DNA of 15,344 nucleotides from an uncultured Oscillospiraceae bacterium (GTDB lineage Bacteria; Bacillota; Clostridia; Oscillospirales; Acutalibacteraceae). Location of the stretch: the NCBI GenBank assembly GCA_900542375.1, contig UQNI01000048.1, positions 1 to 15,344 on the forward strand. The letters are read 5' to 3'. A program made the translations under genes and the position numbers. Of this stretch, positions 1 through 6,919 are shown one piece after another (within the stretch, counting starts at the first letter, position 1; the number at the start of each line of letters is the position of its first letter). The notes below the pieces were generated by a model. The model was not told the DNA's origin and searched no databases. It was given only the letters and a program-made list of their open reading frames with translations.

Positions 1-42
1 TTTATGATAAAACAAGGGCAATCCTCAGAAAAATCATGAGGG

Positions 43-903
43 TTATTCCGCCCTATTTTTCATAACAGCAATGAGCAATTCCCGTAGCACTTTACATGCC
101 ATTGCTGTAGAACTACCGCTTTTGTCATACACGGGACTGAGTTCATTTACATCAAAACCAACGATATTTAAATGGGACACCTGAATCATCGCTTCCAGAA
201 GTTCCTGAAATGAAACACCTCCCGCTTCAGGCGTACCTGTACCCGGAAAGACGGATGGATCCAATACATCAAGATCCAATGTAAAATAAACAGGTTTTCC
301 CTGTAACTGATTCACAATTTCTTTCAAACCATAAAAATTAAACTTATTGGTAAATACGTGGTCTTTTGCCCAAACAAATTCAGAACGGTCTCCGGAACGA
401 ATACCGAATTGAAAGATTTTTCCGTCACCAACCAAATCCCACACACGGTGCAGTACTGTAGCATGAGAAAAACGTTCCTCCAAATAATCCTCACGTAAAT
501 CGGCATGCGCATCAAAGTGAATAATATGGACATCAGGGTATTGCTTTACTACCGCACGCATTGCTCCCAGTGTAACAAGATGTTCACCGCCAATCATACA
601 AGGAATTTTACCGTCTTTTAAAATCTCAGCGGTATGTTCTTCAATTTGGTCAAGGACACGTTGCGTATTACCAAAAGGCAATTCCAAATCACCGGAATCA
701 AAAACAGCAAAATCTTCTAAATCTCCATCCTGATACGGACTGTAAGTTTCAATGCCGAATGATTCACTTCGCATTGCTTTGCTGGCAAAGCGAGTTCCCG
801 GACGGAAAGACGTTGTGGAATCAAACGGAGCACCAAACAATACGATTTTGGATTCTTCATAAGAATTGTCACAGCCAATGAAGGTTTCTATATTCGGTTT
901 CAT
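43..903 (-). CDS. speB: Agmatinase (ureohydrolase family)
   Basis: Predicted to hydrolyse agmatine to putrescine and urea in the cytoplasm, using a two-manganese centre. The 286-residue protein carries the ureohydrolase signature in order: GGEH (residues 105-108), DAHAD (131-135), SHAT (146-149) and DLDVLDP (210-216), followed by the GTGTPEAGG segment around 222-229. These supply the metal-binding His and Asp residues. The length is normal for bacterial agmatinases. The ATG overlaps the TGA stop of the upstream spermidine synthase by four bases (ATGA), implying translational coupling. By sequence alone it could be another ureohydrolase such as guanidinobutyrase or arginase, but the neighbouring arginine decarboxylase-type enzyme and spermidine synthase make agmatinase the best reading. 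I see no convincing terminator in the 42 bases left after the stop, so the operon may continue beyond the window. Confidence 0.93.
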   Translation of the reverse strand: MKPNIETFIGCDNSYEESKIVLFGAPFDSTTSFRPGTRFASKAMRSESFGIETYSPYQDGDLEDFAVFDSGDLELPFGNTQRVLDQIEEHTAEILKDGKIPCMIGGEHLVTLGAMRAVVKQYPDVHIIHFDAHADLREDYLEERFSHATVLHRVWDLVGDGKIFQFGIRSGDRSEFVWAKDHVFTNKFNFYGLKEIVNQLQGKPVYFTLDLDVLDPSVFPGTGTPEAGGVSFQELLEAMIQVSHLNIVGFDVNELSPVYDKSGSSTAMACKVLRELLIAVMKNRAE

Positions 904-1766
904 AGGTCACGCTCCAATAATTCATTGATATAGGTGGGCAGTGCAAAACAGCCGCGATGTAAATCCGTATTATAATAGCGGGTATAAATACCAAGTTGGT
1001 TCCATGCATCTGCCTTTAAGTCTGCTACCGGGTCATATTTTTTGGACGCAAAACCAAACAGCCAATGACCGGATGGATAGGTCGGAATATGCGCTTGGTA
1101 TACCTTACAAATCGGAAACAGATTTACAATACGGCAATGCGCACGCCGCATGGACTGAGCAAAAGAAGTGTAATATGCGTTTTCATGCTGATTGACCAAA
1201 ATACCGTCTTCCGTCAGTGCTTTAAAACAGTTTCCGTAAAACTCCTTGGTAAATAATCCTTCCCCCGGACCGAATGGGTCTGTGGAATCTACGATGATTA
1301 AATCATATTCATTTTCTTTGGAGCGAATATATCGCAACCCATCTTCAAAATAGAGGTGAACCCTTGGGTCATTCAGCTTACAGGCTGTCTGCGGTAAAAA
1401 TTCTTTACATACGTCAACGACCATTTTATCAATTTCCACCATATCAATGTGTTCAATGAATGGATAGCGAGTCAATTCACGTACAGTACCGCCGTCACCC
1501 GCACCAATTACCAATACTCTTTTTATATTAAGATTGGTAGCCATGGCCACATGAACAATCATTTCATGATAAATAAATTCGTCTTTTTCTGTCAACATCA
1601 TATAGCCGTCCAAAGTAAAAAAGCGGCCGAATTCTTTTGATTCCAAAATATCTATTTTTTGAAAAGGGCTTTGTACAGAATATAACTGTCTCAGCACTTT
1701 AATTGAAAATTTTGCTTCTTTGGAATGTTCCTCCGTATACCACAAATCCAAACCTTTTGCTTTCAC
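900..1766 (-). CDS. speE: Spermidine synthase (polyamine aminopropyltransferase)
   Basis: Transfers an aminopropyl group from decarboxylated S-adenosylmethionine to putrescine, giving spermidine and methylthioadenosine. The 288-residue protein has an N-terminal beta domain (about 1-60), the YHEM motif (66-69), the nucleotide-binding GAGDGGT motif (88-94), an acidic strand ending in EID (111-113) and the catalytic VDSTDP segment (159-164), as in bacterial SpeE. Translation starts at GTG. Its first base overlaps the last base of the upstream TAG stop (TAGTG), and an AGGTG ribosome binding site lies about seven bases upstream inside the end of the decarboxylase gene. The stop overlaps the speB start by four bases. 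Substrate preference (putrescine versus a longer or shorter diamine) cannot be read from sequence, but the operon points to putrescine. Confidence 0.95.
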   Translation of the reverse strand: MKAKGLDLWYTEEHSKEAKFSIKVLRQLYSVQSPFQKIDILESKEFGRFFTLDGYMMLTEKDEFIYHEMIVHVAMATNLNIKRVLVIGAGDGGTVRELTRYPFIEHIDMVEIDKMVVDVCKEFLPQTACKLNDPRVHLYFEDGLRYIRSKENEYDLIIVDSTDPFGPGEGLFTKEFYGNCFKALTEDGILVNQHENAYYTSFAQSMRRAHCRIVNLFPICKVYQAHIPTYPSGHWLFGFASKKYDPVADLKADAWNQLGIYTRYYNTDLHRGCFALPTYINELLERDL

Positions 1767-3223
1767 TAGTTTTCACCTACCACATTAATGTTTTCTATAT
1801 GGATATCTTCCGTACCTGTTAAAAAACATCCTTTTTCTTTTGCATATGCAATATAATCCAGAATCTCCTGTGTAATACGCTCTCCCGGAGCCAAAATTGG
1901 AATACCGGGAGGATAACACATAACAAACTCGCTGCAAATTTGTCCTGCGCTTTGCTCAATCGGCATGGCGTGCTTGGCTGCATAGAATGCCTCTTGAGGT
2001 GTCATAACAACTTCCGGATTGATATATTCATGGTCATACATCCCCGCTTTATCCTTTTGATAAATACGCTTAATTTCCGCCATAGCAGAGATAAGACGTT
2101 CCATTACAAACATGTTATCTCCTACAGAAATAATAGCGAGTATGTTGCCAATATCTCCAAATTCAATTTGAATATCATATTCATCTCTCAGCAGGTCATA
2201 CACTTCAATACCTGCAAGACCAATATCTCTTGTGTGGACCGAAAGTTTTGTTGTATCAAAATCAAAAATAGCATCGCCGTCAATTAATTCGGATGAAAAG
2301 GCATAAAATCCACCCAGTTTATTGATTTCTTCCCGTGCATATTGCGCCAATTCTTTTACCCTTGCAAAGATTTCTTTGCCATGCAGCGCTAAATTACGCC
2401 TGGACAAATCCAATGAAGACAGCAGCAAATAAGAACCGCTTGTGGTCTGCGTTAAGTTAATAATTTGGCGTATATACCCTTGATGCAAGTCAGGATGATT
2501 GCTGAGTAAAAACGAACTCTGCGTCAAAGAACCTCCTGTTTTATGCATGCTGACAGCTGCCATATCTGCACCGGCCGCCATAGCAGATACAGGAAGATTT
2601 TCGCCAAAATAAAAGTGGGTACCGTGAGCTTCGTCCACCAATACTTTCATTCCATGCTGATGAGCCAGCTTCGTAATGGTTCTCAAGTCGGAACAAATAC
2701 CATAGTAAGTGGGATTGTTAACCAACACTGCCTTCGCATCCGGATTCTGCTCAATGGCTTTTTTCACATCTGCCACAGACATTCCCAGCGGAATACCCAA
2801 CTGTTTATTGATACTTGGATTGACATAAACAGGAACCGCACCGCTTATAATCAGTGCATTAATGGCACTGCGATGTACATTGCGCGGCATGATAATTTTA
2901 TCCCCGCGTTTACATACACTCATAATCATACTTTGTACGGCGGAAGTAGTACCGTTAACCATAAAAAAGGCATGCTGCGCGCCAAAAGCACGAGCTGCCA
3001 ATTCTTCTGCTTCTTTAATTACGGAAACCGGATGACACAAATTATCTAACGGTTTCATAGAATTTACGTCTACCGTTAAACATTTCTCACCCAAAAATTT
3101 TGTCAATTCCGGATTTCCTTTTCCTCTTTTGTGTCCCGGTACGTCAAACGGAACAATGCGCATAGATTTATAGCGCTCTAATGCCTCAAAAATAGGGGCT
3201 CTGCTTTGGTCTGATAAGTTCAT
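1766..3223 (-). CDS. speA: Orn/Lys/Arg decarboxylase family protein, probable arginine decarboxylase
   Basis: A pyridoxal-phosphate decarboxylase of the aspartate-aminotransferase fold, in the short form (485 residues) like Bacillus SpeA and without the N-terminal wing domain of the inducible enterobacterial enzymes. Visible motifs are VPGHKRG near residues 28-34, NGTTSA (90-95) for phosphate contact, DEAHGTHF (197-204) with the cofactor-binding Asp, and SMHKTGGSLTQSS (225-237), where Lys228 should form the Schiff base. The C-terminal decarboxylase domain includes YPPGIP. The family decarboxylates arginine, lysine or ornithine. Arginine is inferred because agmatinase, which needs agmatine, is two genes downstream. 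If it used ornithine, SpeB would be redundant. It lies 12 bases after speD and overlaps the GTG of speE by one base, so all four genes are probably one transcript. Confidence 0.9.
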   Translation of the reverse strand: MNLSDQSRAPIFEALERYKSMRIVPFDVPGHKRGKGNPELTKFLGEKCLTVDVNSMKPLDNLCHPVSVIKEAEELAARAFGAQHAFFMVNGTTSAVQSMIMSVCKRGDKIIMPRNVHRSAINALIISGAVPVYVNPSINKQLGIPLGMSVADVKKAIEQNPDAKAVLVNNPTYYGICSDLRTITKLAHQHGMKVLVDEAHGTHFYFGENLPVSAMAAGADMAAVSMHKTGGSLTQSSFLLSNHPDLHQGYIRQIINLTQTTSGSYLLLSSLDLSRRNLALHGKEIFARVKELAQYAREEINKLGGFYAFSSELIDGDAIFDFDTTKLSVHTRDIGLAGIEVYDLLRDEYDIQIEFGDIGNILAIISVGDNMFVMERLISAMAEIKRIYQKDKAGMYDHEYINPEVVMTPQEAFYAAKHAMPIEQSAGQICSEFVMCYPPGIPILAPGERITQEILDYIAYAKEKGCFLTGTEDIHIENINVVGEN

Positions 3224-3235
3224 AGCACAATCCTC

Positions 3236-4048
3236 CTACTTGTACACATTGGTTCCACTGAATATCTCAATCATCTCTCTGCGCAGGCGGTCAGTAATTG
3301 CCAAACGTTCTTTTGGAGATAATTCGTAAACATCTGTATTAAACAGATAATTCTGCAATTCTATTTCTTTTATCAACAGTTTTGTATGAAACAAATTCGC
3401 CTGATATACATTAATATCAATTGCGTCATACTTTTGCAGCGTTTCCGTGGCGATATAATCTTGAATGGAAGTAATATCATGGTCAATAAATAATTTATTT
3501 CCATGATTATCACGTGTAAATCCACGCACGCGGTAATCGGCAGTAATGATATCGGAATCAAAACTGCCAATTAAATAGTCCAATGCATTTAGCGGAGAAA
3601 TTTCCCCGCAAGTTGCAACATCAATATCCACACGAAATGTAGAAATAGAGTTATCCGGATGATATTCCGGATACGTATGCACCGTAACATGACTTTTGTC
3701 AAGGTGTGCCAAAACAGTATCACGTGAAGCAAGGTGCCCATGGTTGCAAGACTTGTCCATCATCTCTTCGGGCATATCGTTTTCACTGATTAAAAGTGTT
3801 ACGCTTGCACCCTGGGGCTCATAATCTTGTTTGCTGATATTCAGCACATGCGCGCCGATAATCTCAGTAACATCACACAAAATTCTGGTTAATCTTTCAG
3901 AATTGTATTGCTCATCAATGTAAGCAACATAATCTTTTTGGGCTCGCTCACTTTTTGCATAGCATACATCATAGATGTTAAAGCTAAGTGTTTTGGTGAG
4001 GTTGTTAAAGCCGTATAAAGTCAGCTTATTTTCCAACCCAAACATCAC
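3236..4048 (-). CDS. speD: S-adenosylmethionine decarboxylase proenzyme, enterobacterial-type (long) SpeD
   Basis: Makes decarboxylated S-adenosylmethionine, the aminopropyl donor for spermidine synthase. It is a pyruvoyl enzyme that cleaves itself. The 270-residue length and the sequence LDKSHVTVHTYPE match the long E. coli-type SpeD rather than the short form of about 120-130 residues common in Bacillus and Thermotoga. Self-cleavage is expected between Lys118 and Ser119, giving a small beta chain of about 118 residues and a pyruvoyl-capped alpha chain of about 152. A conserved Cys lies in DVATCGEIS (Cys147). Two adjacent ATGs occur at the start. AAAGG lies five bases before the first and eight before the second, so either could be used, with a one-residue difference. 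It is first in the operon, directly downstream of a good promoter. Confidence 0.95.
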   Translation of the reverse strand: MMFGLENKLTLYGFNNLTKTLSFNIYDVCYAKSERAQKDYVAYIDEQYNSERLTRILCDVTEIIGAHVLNISKQDYEPQGASVTLLISENDMPEEMMDKSCNHGHLASRDTVLAHLDKSHVTVHTYPEYHPDNSISTFRVDIDVATCGEISPLNALDYLIGSFDSDIITADYRVRGFTRDNHGNKLFIDHDITSIQDYIATETLQKYDAIDINVYQANLFHTKLLIKEIELQNYLFNTDVYELSPKERLAITDRLRREMIEIFSGTNVYK

Positions 4049-4076
4049 TACCTTTCAATGAAATACCTCAACCATG

Positions 4077-4105
4077 ATAATATATGAAAATAATAAAAAA
4101 GTCAA
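4077..4105 (-). promoter_or_regulatory. Promoter of the speD-speA-speE-speB operon
   Basis: On the minus strand there is TTGACT (4105-4100), a 17-base spacer and TATTAT (4082-4077), which is close to the sigma-A consensus. The expected start is near 4070, giving a leader of about 22 bases. That leaves no room for a riboswitch or attenuator in front of speD. Any control would have to act at or upstream of the promoter. Confidence 0.75.
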
Positions 4106-4571
4106 TATACATAGGAAGATTCTCTATTAATACGGTTATTTTAACATATTTTTAATTTAACTGATGTTTTCTTTTGAAATCTTTTATTTTCTCGTGATTT
4201 CATTTATTTTTAAAGATAAGTTTTGATATTTATCCATCACTGCCTGCGATAAACAGATACCTTTAAATAAGTTAACATTTACATCAATTTATGAATAAAA
4301 AATTAAAATAAGGAACAGTATTTTTGCTTTAGAGTAACTATGTTATATGTTTCAAATACTTCCCTTACCTGTTTGAGGTTACCGCCTGCAATCAAACATG
4401 AGAAAGAAATGATAAACAATATATTTTGTTTTCATAAGCCTTGTACATAGTATTATTCTGTTATTTATAACAGCTGTCATAAATAACAAAAATGTTATTA
4501 TTCTTAACATAAGTCAAACACAAAATATGAACTGATATAATAATACTCAGCTTTTATATTGGAGATATAAA
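4106..4571. other. Non-coding spacer between the speD promoter and the nfo terminator
   Basis: About 460 AT-rich bases with no convincing open reading frame on either strand. It holds an inverted repeat with 7-base arms, TGTTTGA (4370-4376) and TCAAACA (4392-4398), around a GC-richer core, and a 28-base near-palindrome at 4460-4487. I recognise no RNA family here. Confidence 0.5.
4460..4487. repeat. 28-base near-perfect palindrome in the speD-nfo spacer
   Basis: Arms GTTATTTAT and ATAAATAAC surround the palindromic core ACAGCTGT, with one mismatched pair (4469/4478). On a minus-strand transcript that pair becomes a G-U wobble, so the hairpin would be continuous. No U-tract follows on the minus side. 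It could be a protein-binding dyad or a weak terminator, and no gene lies within about 180 bases. Confidence 0.6.
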
Positions 4572-4610
4572 AAAGAAAGAACCTCTTTTTTTATGAGCGA
4601 TTCTTTCTTT
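4572..4610 (-). terminator. Rho-independent terminator after nfo
   Basis: The minus-strand RNA forms a 10-base-pair stem from AAAGAAAGAA and TTCTTTCTTT, extended by an inner CTC/GAG pairing, and runs into a T-rich stretch at about 4567-4574. It starts about 60 bases beyond the nfo stop codon and probably ends the ogt-nfo transcript. Confidence 0.75.
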
Positions 4611-4670
4611 ATGCAATGTAACCAAGATATATTTTTAGCTATCAGTTAAATACAACACAGTATCATCCTG

Positions 4671-5504
4671 TTAATATTTGTAATGCTCCCTTAATAAGGC
4701 AATCTCTTTCGCATAGCCATCCAATTCATTGGGCGTTTCCAAACAAAATGGCAAGTGACATAATTTGGGATGATTGATAATTGCTATAATCGCCTCCAAG
4801 CCTATAGAACCTTCACCTATTTTTGCGTGTCTGTCTTTGTGACTGCAAAACGGATTTTTACTGTCATTTAAATGAATGGCATGCAGACGTTCCAATCCAA
4901 CAATACGGTCAAACTCCTCAAGAACACCATCTAAGTTATTGACAATATCATAACCCGCATCATACACATGGCAAGTGTCCAAACAAACTCCTATTTTGTC
5001 TTTCAATGTAACGCCATCAATGATTTGGCGCAATTCTTCAAAACGACTTCCCACTTCACTGCCTTTTCCTGACATCGTCTCCAACAGGACAGTTGTTTTT
5101 TGTTCGGGTTTTAAAATGATATTCAGCACTTCAATAATTTGGCGAATGCCTTCCTCTACTCCTTGTCCTACATGGCTCCCCGGATGAAAATTATAAAACT
5201 GGTTGGGTAAGTAGTCCAAACGCATTAAATCATCCTGCATCGTTTCCAATGCAAACTCTCTGGTTCGTTCTGTTGCGGAACAAGGATTCAATGTATACGG
5301 TGCATGGGCAACCACATGTTTGATTTCATGTTCATCCATTAATTTCAGCAGTGCATTGATATCATCTATATCTAACGCTTTTACTTTACTGCCGCGCGGA
5401 TTTCTCGTAAAAAATTGAAATGTAGTTGCATGAATGGATAATGCTTCCTTCCCCATATGCAAAAAACCTTTTGAGGAAGATAAATGACATCCTATTTGAA
5501 GCAT
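4671..5504 (-). CDS. nfo: Endonuclease IV (AP endonuclease)
   Basis: Cleaves DNA 5' to abasic sites and trims damaged 3' ends in base excision repair. The family is a TIM barrel with three zinc ions. All nine expected metal ligands can be placed in the 277-residue protein: His67 (VAHAPY), His107 (NFHPGS), Glu142 (LLETMSG), Asp176 and His179 (CLDTCHVYDAGYD), His211 (AIHLNDSK), Asp224 and His226 (HKDRHAKIGEG) and Glu256 (CLETP). Spacing follows E. coli Nfo closely, so the enzyme should be active. The start has AGGAG nine bases upstream. It begins 20 bases after the ogt stop, so the two repair genes are probably co-transcribed. Confidence 0.95.
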   Translation of the reverse strand: MLQIGCHLSSSKGFLHMGKEALSIHATTFQFFTRNPRGSKVKALDIDDINALLKLMDEHEIKHVVAHAPYTLNPCSATERTREFALETMQDDLMRLDYLPNQFYNFHPGSHVGQGVEEGIRQIIEVLNIILKPEQKTTVLLETMSGKGSEVGSRFEELRQIIDGVTLKDKIGVCLDTCHVYDAGYDIVNNLDGVLEEFDRIVGLERLHAIHLNDSKNPFCSHKDRHAKIGEGSIGLEAIIAIINHPKLCHLPFCLETPNELDGYAKEIALLREHYKY

Positions 5505-5524
5505 AATTGAAATCTCCTAATATC

Positions 5525-6010
5525 TTATTTCTTTTTTTGTTTTAACAACGTTTCTTTTTCTAAATTCAATAAATAGCGTTTCATATCAAGTCCGCTGGCA
5601 TAACCTACTAAATCTCCATTGGAACCAATGACTCTATGACAAGGAATGATAATGCCAATTGGATTACGATGATTTGCCATACCTACTGCACGGCAAGCTT
5701 TTGGATTGCCAATTGCTTTTGCCATTTGTAAGTAGCTCCATGTTTCACCGTAAGGAATGGTTTGTAATGTCTTCCATACCTTCTGTTGAAACGGAGTCCC
5801 CTTCGGCGCTAAAGGCAATTGAAAGGTCTGCCGTTCTCCCTGAAAATATTCCTTCAATTGTTGGTAAGCAGTTTGAATGAGAGACGTTTCCTTTTTTTCA
5901 TATGGAATGATTTGATTGGGCTGTAGTATTCCTACTTCTGCAATTGCATCGTCTTCTTGAACGATGTATAACATACCCAAATCGGTTTGGTATTGATATT
6001 GTACTTTCAT
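5525..6010 (-). CDS. ogt: Methylated-DNA--protein-cysteine methyltransferase
   Basis: A suicide repair protein that transfers the alkyl group from O6-alkylguanine in DNA to its own cysteine. The acceptor motif IPCHRVIG is present with Cys124, preceded by the helix-turn-helix region (WSYLQMAKAIGNPKACRAVG, about 91-110) that contains the DNA-flipping Arg and the conserved ANHRNP segment. The frame is open upstream to an ATG at 6058, but I choose the ATG at 6010 (161 residues). It has GAGGG eight bases upstream, the usual family length, and a promoter whose -35 element overlaps the upstream ATG. nfo follows 20 bases downstream. A palindrome covers the -35 element, suggesting regulated expression. 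No Ada-like N-terminal sensor domain is present. Confidence 0.93.
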   Translation of the reverse strand: MKVQYQYQTDLGMLYIVQEDDAIAEVGILQPNQIIPYEKKETSLIQTAYQQLKEYFQGERQTFQLPLAPKGTPFQQKVWKTLQTIPYGETWSYLQMAKAIGNPKACRAVGMANHRNPIGIIIPCHRVIGSNGDLVGYASGLDMKRYLLNLEKETLLKQKKK

Positions 6011-6029
6011 ACGATCACCCTCTATGGGC

Positions 6030-6058
6030 ATTATAGCATAAAGAAAATTGCGTTGCAA
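6030..6058 (-). promoter_or_regulatory. Promoter of ogt-nfo
   Basis: Minus strand: TTGCAA (6058-6053), a 17-base spacer and a consensus TATAAT (6035-6030). The predicted start is near 6023, leaving a leader of about 13 bases. This supports the start codon at 6010 and excludes the upstream in-frame ATG at 6058. Confidence 0.7.
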
Positions 6059-6063
6059 TTTTC
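6043..6063. promoter_or_regulatory. 21-base palindrome over the ogt -35 region, probable operator
   Basis: Perfect arms GAAAATTGC and GCAATTTTC separated by GTT. It covers the -35 hexamer and part of the spacer of the ogt promoter, a position typical of repressor sites. A related degenerate copy lies at 6169-6189. The binding protein is unknown. Confidence 0.5.
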
Positions 6064-6770
6064 AACTGATAACTGCTAAACCATTCTTTTAACAGCAAAA
6101 ATTTTGAATATGGAAAGGCGTTCCTTTCAATATTTATTTTGTTACTGGTATAAGGTTGTTATAACATAAAAAATTGCAACGTAATTTCTCACTATGAATT
6201 TTTTGTAACATTCTTAAAATGTATGATCCTATGAATCTGTATTTAAGTTTCAGTTGCAGTGCCTCAAAACACTCAGCCTCATAAATTCTGTTAATTTAGT
6301 GTTACGACATTGTAATGATGTAACCGTAATATCTGAATAGAAGTTCCGTGTATATTTCAGTCATTTACACAGAAAATAAAAATGGTGATAACACACATAT
6401 AAAACTTGAAAAACGAAAGAAATATCTATAAAAAATGATAACCATTTCTATCAGATAAGATTACAGTCTTATCATGCCTTTATAAAATTATCATCTATGA
6501 ATTCTGTTTACTTTATTTTTCAAAAATAGGTATTCAGCAGGTAGAAATGTGTACCGTAACGGAAATGTTCAAATCCACAAAAAATTGATTTCAAACGGAA
6601 AATAATAAAGTGGCAGATAATATTTCAAAATTGCGTGCCAATGATTCTGCTTGACCTTACACAACAATGAAAAAGACCAGGTTTGGATATATGCTATATC
6701 CAAACTCTGCCTGACGGATTTACACTACAAAATAGGATATCACAATAAATACAAGTGAAAAACCATAAAT
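6064..6770. other. Non-coding region between the ogt promoter and the tRNA terminator
   Basis: About 700 AT-rich bases without a credible coding frame. Contents: a hairpin at 6107-6134 (GAAAGG/CCTTTC stem, CGTT loop, flanking AATAT/ATATT), a second copy of the ogt palindrome at 6169-6189, a hairpin at 6454-6473 (GATAAGA/TCTTATC) and a long hairpin at 6678-6713. It could be a decayed gene, a small-RNA locus or ordinary spacer. I cannot tell which from sequence alone. Confidence 0.45.
6678..6713. repeat. Hairpin-forming inverted repeat, possible minus-strand terminator
   Basis: Perfect 11-base arms, GTTTGGATATA (6681-6691) and TATATCCAAAC (6695-6705), around TGC, with outer CAGG/CCTG pairing. 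On the minus strand the stem is followed by GTCTTTTTC, so it may end a transcript. The only known upstream gene, tRNA-Thr, already has its own terminator about 65 bases earlier. This leaves either a backup terminator or the end of an unrecognised short RNA. Confidence 0.5.
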
Positions 6771-6806
6771 AAAAGCCCCGAACACAACTTTGTGCCTCGA
6801 GGCTTT
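6771..6806 (-). terminator. Rho-independent terminator after tRNA-Thr
   Basis: The minus-strand RNA folds AAAGCCTCGAG against a matching 3' arm ending GGGGCTTT, continues as CACAA/TTGTG after one bulged base, then runs into TTTTATTTATGG. It begins four bases after the tRNA CCA end and is the obvious transcript end for the apgM-tRNA unit or for a separate tRNA transcript. Confidence 0.85.
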
Positions 6807-6810
6807 CGTC

Positions 6811-6886
6811 TGGAGCTACTAGCCGGACTTGAACCGGCGGCCTGCTGATTACGAATCAGCTGCTCTACCAACTGAGCCATAGTAGC
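6811..6886 (-). tRNA. tRNA-Thr (anticodon CGU)
   Basis: A complete 76-base cloverleaf on the minus strand. The acceptor arm is GCTACTA paired with TAGTAGC, the D arm contains GGCTCAGTTGGTAGAGC, and the anticodon stem GCTGA/TCAGC encloses loop TTCGTAA. The anticodon is CGT, reading ACG. The T arm is GCCGG-TTCAAGT-CCGGC, and the 3' CCA is encoded. It lies 33 bases downstream of the apgM stop on the same strand, with no obvious promoter in that gap, so it may be co-transcribed with that gene. I found no copy of its 3' end elsewhere in the window, so there is no sign of an integrated element here. Confidence 0.97.
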
Positions 6887-6892
6887 ATAAGA

Positions 6893-6912
6893 AAGAAGGT
6901 ATCTACCTTCTT
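6893..6912 (-). terminator. Short hairpin between apgM and tRNA-Thr
   Basis: Minus-strand AAGAAGGTA/TACCTTCTT arms with a two-base centre, followed by TCTTATGC. The U-tract is short. It may be a weak or partial terminator of apgM that lets some transcription through into the tRNA, or a processing site for the tRNA 5' leader. Confidence 0.45.
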
Positions 6913-6919
6913 TTCATAT

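Noticed and set aside
22..40. CCTCA/TGAGG hairpin after speB as an operon terminator
   Set aside because: The stem has only five base pairs and there is no proper U-tract. The operon may well continue past the window edge.
2543..3049. A 168-codon open frame on the plus strand inside speA
   Set aside because: It lies opposite a clear decarboxylase gene, has a composition unlike a normal protein (rich in His, Cys and Ser), and has no ribosome binding site. It is a shadow of speA.
6011..6058. A 16-codon N-terminal extension of Ogt
   Set aside because: It overlaps the -35 and -10 elements of the promoter. The internal ATG at 6010 has a proper ribosome binding site.
6434..6455. A Fur-box-like sequence (AATGATAACCATT and following bases)
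   Set aside because: It matches only about 13 of 19 consensus positions, the second half is poor, and no iron gene or promoter lies next to it. Such matches are expected in AT-rich DNA.
6811..6886. tRNA-Thr as an integration site for a mobile element
   Set aside because: No repeat of the tRNA 3' end and no integrase gene is visible within the window, and the flanks contain no phage-like genes.
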